Shown piece after piece: positions 63,619-64,000 of a stretch of DNA of 64,000 nucleotides. Source of the DNA: Chaetoderma sp. LZ-2023a. Its lineage: Eukaryota > Mollusca > Caudofoveata > Chaetodermatida > Chaetodermatidae. The DNA lies in NCBI GenBank assembly GCA_034401795.1, contig CM067369.1, positions 137,280,496 to 137,344,495 of the forward strand. The letters run 5' to 3'. The notes beneath the pieces are model-generated. The model saw only the letters and a list, made by a program, of their open reading frames with translations, was not told the origin of the DNA and did no database searches. The position numbers and the translations under genes were made by a program. The first letter of the stretch is position 1. Every line of letters begins with the position of its first letter.

Positions 63619-64000
63619 CTCGCATGACTTTGACTCTGATGATGATGTTGTATATAAAGAGTGGGTTCACATAGAGAGAACTACTAAGCTTGTAGGTTTA
63701 ACAGTATCACTTCAGGAATTCATACAGATAGCCAGTGATGCATTTGATGGTCTTCGTCAACACCACTTCATAGCCAAAGCACAATCCAGCTACATTAGCA
63801 AGCTGAAGGAAGATCTCGCTCCAAATGAGGTTGTTGGACTTCGCTGAAAACTACAGCTTCATTGTTCAAGATGTGGTGCAGTGCCACCACTGGGACAACT
63901 CTCAAGCTACACTTCACCCATTTGTGGTATATTACAGACCTGAGGGAGAATTAAAATGTTTAAATATTTGTATTATTTCAGATTGCCTAAAGCATGACAC
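63619..64000 (+). pseudogene. Uncharacterised repeated animal protein, continuation after the TTAA element
   Basis: The frame resumes directly after the right TTAA with SHDFDSDDDVVYKEWVHIER, then FIAKAQSSYISKLKEDLAPN. Near 63836 a frameshift follows (GAGGTTGTTG|GACTTC), after which DFAENYSFIVQD, HWDNSQATLHPFVVYY and CIISDCLKHDT read in a new frame to the window edge. These are conserved landmarks of the same family as 61101-61840. Acidic residues around DFAEN could belong to an RNase H-like nuclease, but that is inference. Confidence 0.65.

Noticed and set aside
1-64000. CRISPR arrays, rRNA or tRNA genes
   Set aside because: The sequence is eukaryotic. The short spaced motifs at 15631-15848 have A-rich unconserved spacers of uneven length and no repeat palindrome, and no cloverleaf or rRNA core was recognised.

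Overview
This is a repeat-rich animal nuclear window. One conserved host gene can be recognised and nearly everything else is mobile DNA. The organism is probably a mollusc, most likely a bivalve. That is an inference from the animal TFIIE-beta gene, the DIRS-like retrotransposons and the repeats with AGGCCCAA..GGGCCTGTATCGCTCACC ends; it is not proven.

Host gene. Four exons of the general transcription factor gene GTF2E2 (TFIIE beta) lie on the minus strand at 45591-45747 (start codon), 44779-44858, 19418-19525 and 6669-6854. All four have AG/GT splice borders and compatible phases, and together they encode 177 residues. The C-terminal exons lie beyond the left edge. The introns are 732 bp, about 25.3 kb and about 12.6 kb.

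Retrotransposons. Intron size comes mostly from four DIRS-like tyrosine-recombinase retrotransposons of two families: A1 (7730-14758), B1 (20021-26761), A2 (27063-33534, lacking its 3' end) and B2 (36103-41672, lacking reverse transcriptase). All four point the same way as GTF2E2. They encode a zinc-motif Gag, reverse transcriptase, RNase H, a region in the usual methyltransferase position, and a tyrosine recombinase. A1, B1 and B2 keep inverted terminal repeats and an internal complementary region. The frame that leads to the recombinase is largely open across the RT/RNase H region, so pol sequence appears to be read in two frames.

Other repeats. 1-5492, 34715-35268 and 41888-43072 hold a satellite-like family with a unit of about 580 bp. 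Two small inverted-repeat families, M1 and M2, are scattered through the non-element DNA. A long foldback lies at 7078-7533. 15631-18619 holds three unexplained short-motif arrays or duplications.

Right third (46-64 kb), outside GTF2E2. It holds a Penelope-like fragment, a hAT-like end, LINE fragments, a nearly intact Tc1 element with perfect 24-bp inverted repeats and one internal stop, a 1.1-kb foldback DNA element splitting one of two related repeats, and a decaying gene of an uncharacterised repeated animal protein family. That gene is split by a 1774-bp element flanked by TTAA. No rRNA, tRNA or CRISPR features were seen.
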